From Diadema setosum (Eukaryota; Echinodermata; Echinoidea; Diadematoida; Diadematidae): a stretch of DNA of 64,000 nucleotides. The DNA lies in contig CM067059.1 of NCBI GenBank assembly GCA_033980235.1, positions 23,144,494 through 23,208,493 of the forward strand. The letters run 5' to 3'. The notes under the pieces were generated by a model. That model was given only the letters and a program-made list of their open reading frames with translations. It made no database searches and was not told where the DNA came from. Position 1 is the stretch's first letter, and the number at the start of each line of letters is the position of its first letter. Both the position numbers and the translations under genes were made by a program. Of this stretch, positions 62,691-64,000 are shown one piece after another.

Positions 62691-64000
62691 TAGCCAGGAT
62701 TTGATCTTAGGGGGGGCGATTAGTCTGCGAGGGAGCGAAGCGACCGAACCCGAGCGAGCGGAGCGAGCGAGGGGGGCAGGGTGTGGGAGGGGGGTGTCCC
62801 CCCTCCCACGGTGAGAACTTTTTGCATTTTGATGTTGTAAATGGTGCAATTTGATGCACGTTTTTGCGCGTTTTATCGACGTGAAACAGTCCCACTTGTT
62901 TGAGATAGCAGTATATTTTGATGTAGATTATTATTGAACAATTTGCCTATAAAATGGTATAATCTTAAATACACTTCTTGTATTAATTCTTTTCACGGAA
63001 TATCATGAACGAGACTGAACCCGAGCGAGCGGAGCGAGCGAGGGGAGAGGGGAGGGTGTGGGAGGGGGGTGTCCCCCCTCCCACGGTGAGAACTTTTTGC
63101 ATTTTGATGTTGCAAATGGTGCAATTTGATGCATGTTTTTGTGCGTTTTAACGAGTTGAAACAGTTCCACTTGTTTAAGGTTGCAGTATTATTTTAGTGT
63201 AGATTATTATTGAACAATTTGCCTATAAAATGGTGTCATTTAAATACTTATCTTCTTGTATCAATTCTTACACTGAATATCATGAATGCTGTCTGTTCAG
63301 CAATCAAACAGAAAAAGCATGAAGACGAGGGTGTAGATAGGGGCATATCCCCTCCCACGAAGGTGATTTTGTATTTTCAGACCTGAAATTCAGTGATCTG
63401 GTGCAAATTTTTGGTGCAATACTTTTTCACCAAAGTGTTAAAATCACAGAATTTAGCTCTTATTCCGAATGTGCATCATCTGTGTGTATGTACATGTACA
63501 AAGTCTAGTGAGGTAGATTTTAGGGGAAGGGGGATTCCCCCTCCCGCTCGTAGAGCTTTTGCATTTTTAGAATTGAAATAAAGCGATCTGGAGCACACTT
63601 TTTTGTGGAAAATTCAGAAATTGTCATTCCCAAAAATGTACTAAGTCTAGATAGTGGGTAACAAGCAATGGAAGGGTGGCAAGGTACCTCTCCCATATTC
63701 AAGGGAGCCTTTTTTTTTTCAGTTTTAAGCTTTTAGAACTGAAATTCAACAACCTGGCGCTCACTTTTGTTGGAATATCTGGAAAGTTGTCAATCAGAAG
63801 AGAAGTGTAGCAAGTCTGTGGAAGGAGATTCTGTATAATTTTCTGATTGCAGTTAAACAGTTTGGTGCACACATTTTGTCATATTTGGAAAACTGTTTAT
63901 GTTCAAAGTGTAGCCACAGTCTACTTCTATGCATGGGGGGGGGGGGGGGGGAGGGGCGGGCGAGCAGGGAGAAGGCGTGGGCGAGTGTTATCTCCACCCT
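62690..64000. repeat. Decaying tandem repeat array running off the window
   Basis: Unit 1 (about 62732-63010) and unit 2 (about 63016-63290) share GAACCCGAGCGAGCGGAGCG, a GGGAGGGGGGTGTCCCCCCTCCCAC-like palindrome and ACTTTTTGCATTTTGATG. Units at about 63310, 63510, 63660 and 63840 keep only the CCTCCC-type palindrome and the TTTT(A/C)AGA-(A/C)-CTGAAATTC segment. Left edge GGCGTAGCCAGGATTTGATC. The array is cut by the window end. Confidence 0.7.

Overview
This is a window of animal nuclear DNA. It is AT-rich and intron-dense, full of interspersed repeats, with vertebrate-type GT/AG splice sites and GC-richer exons. The repeats and the gene pair point to a marine deuterostome invertebrate, most likely an echinoderm such as a sea urchin. 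Evidence includes dispersed elements with CCGT microsatellites and AAGGTCA arrays, CR1-like LINEs, tRNA-derived SINEs and scattered TAACGTTA motifs. The species call is inference.

Two protein-coding genes can be assembled exon by exon, and they face each other tail to tail. LRRC9 lies on the + strand. Its coding span is 14657-43194, in 30 coding exons whose lengths sum to 4530 nt, giving 1509 residues and a stop with every splice phase consistent. CLHC1 (clathrin heavy chain linker domain containing 1) lies on the - strand, coding from 61515 down to 50371 in 10 exons (1815 nt, 604 residues). Candidate poly(A) signals lie only about 550 bp apart (45895-45900 on + and 46455-46460 on -). LRRC9 encodes two leucine-rich-repeat blocks flanking a central domain that I read as a degenerate PARP (ADP-ribosyltransferase) fold. 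CLHC1 encodes an N-terminal helical/coiled-coil half and a C-terminal segment that aligns with the clathrin heavy chain linker.

Layout: 0.5-1.84 kb is a dispersed repeat (family A). 2.2-2.57 kb is a TAG microsatellite. 5.3-10.0 kb is a near-complete CR1/jockey-group LINE with an intact 1036-residue endonuclease/reverse-transcriptase ORF. 10-14.6 kb is non-coding DNA with small repeats and a hairpin MITE. 14.6-45.9 kb is LRRC9, with introns holding MITEs, SINEs, a truncated LINE, family A and family B repeats and a nested MITE pair. 46.4-61.5 kb is CLHC1, whose presumed 3'UTR carries a 2.8 kb pogo/Tigger-type element and whose introns carry a fold-back element and an inverted family B copy. 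61.5-64 kb is repeats, ending in a decaying tandem array that runs off the window.

The most interesting points are the pseudo-PARP fold inside LRRC9, the LRRC9-CLHC1 neighbourhood (which looks like the ancestral arrangement of two human reticulon-linked loci), the nuclear-receptor-like motifs spread by the repeats, and several well-delimited transposons.
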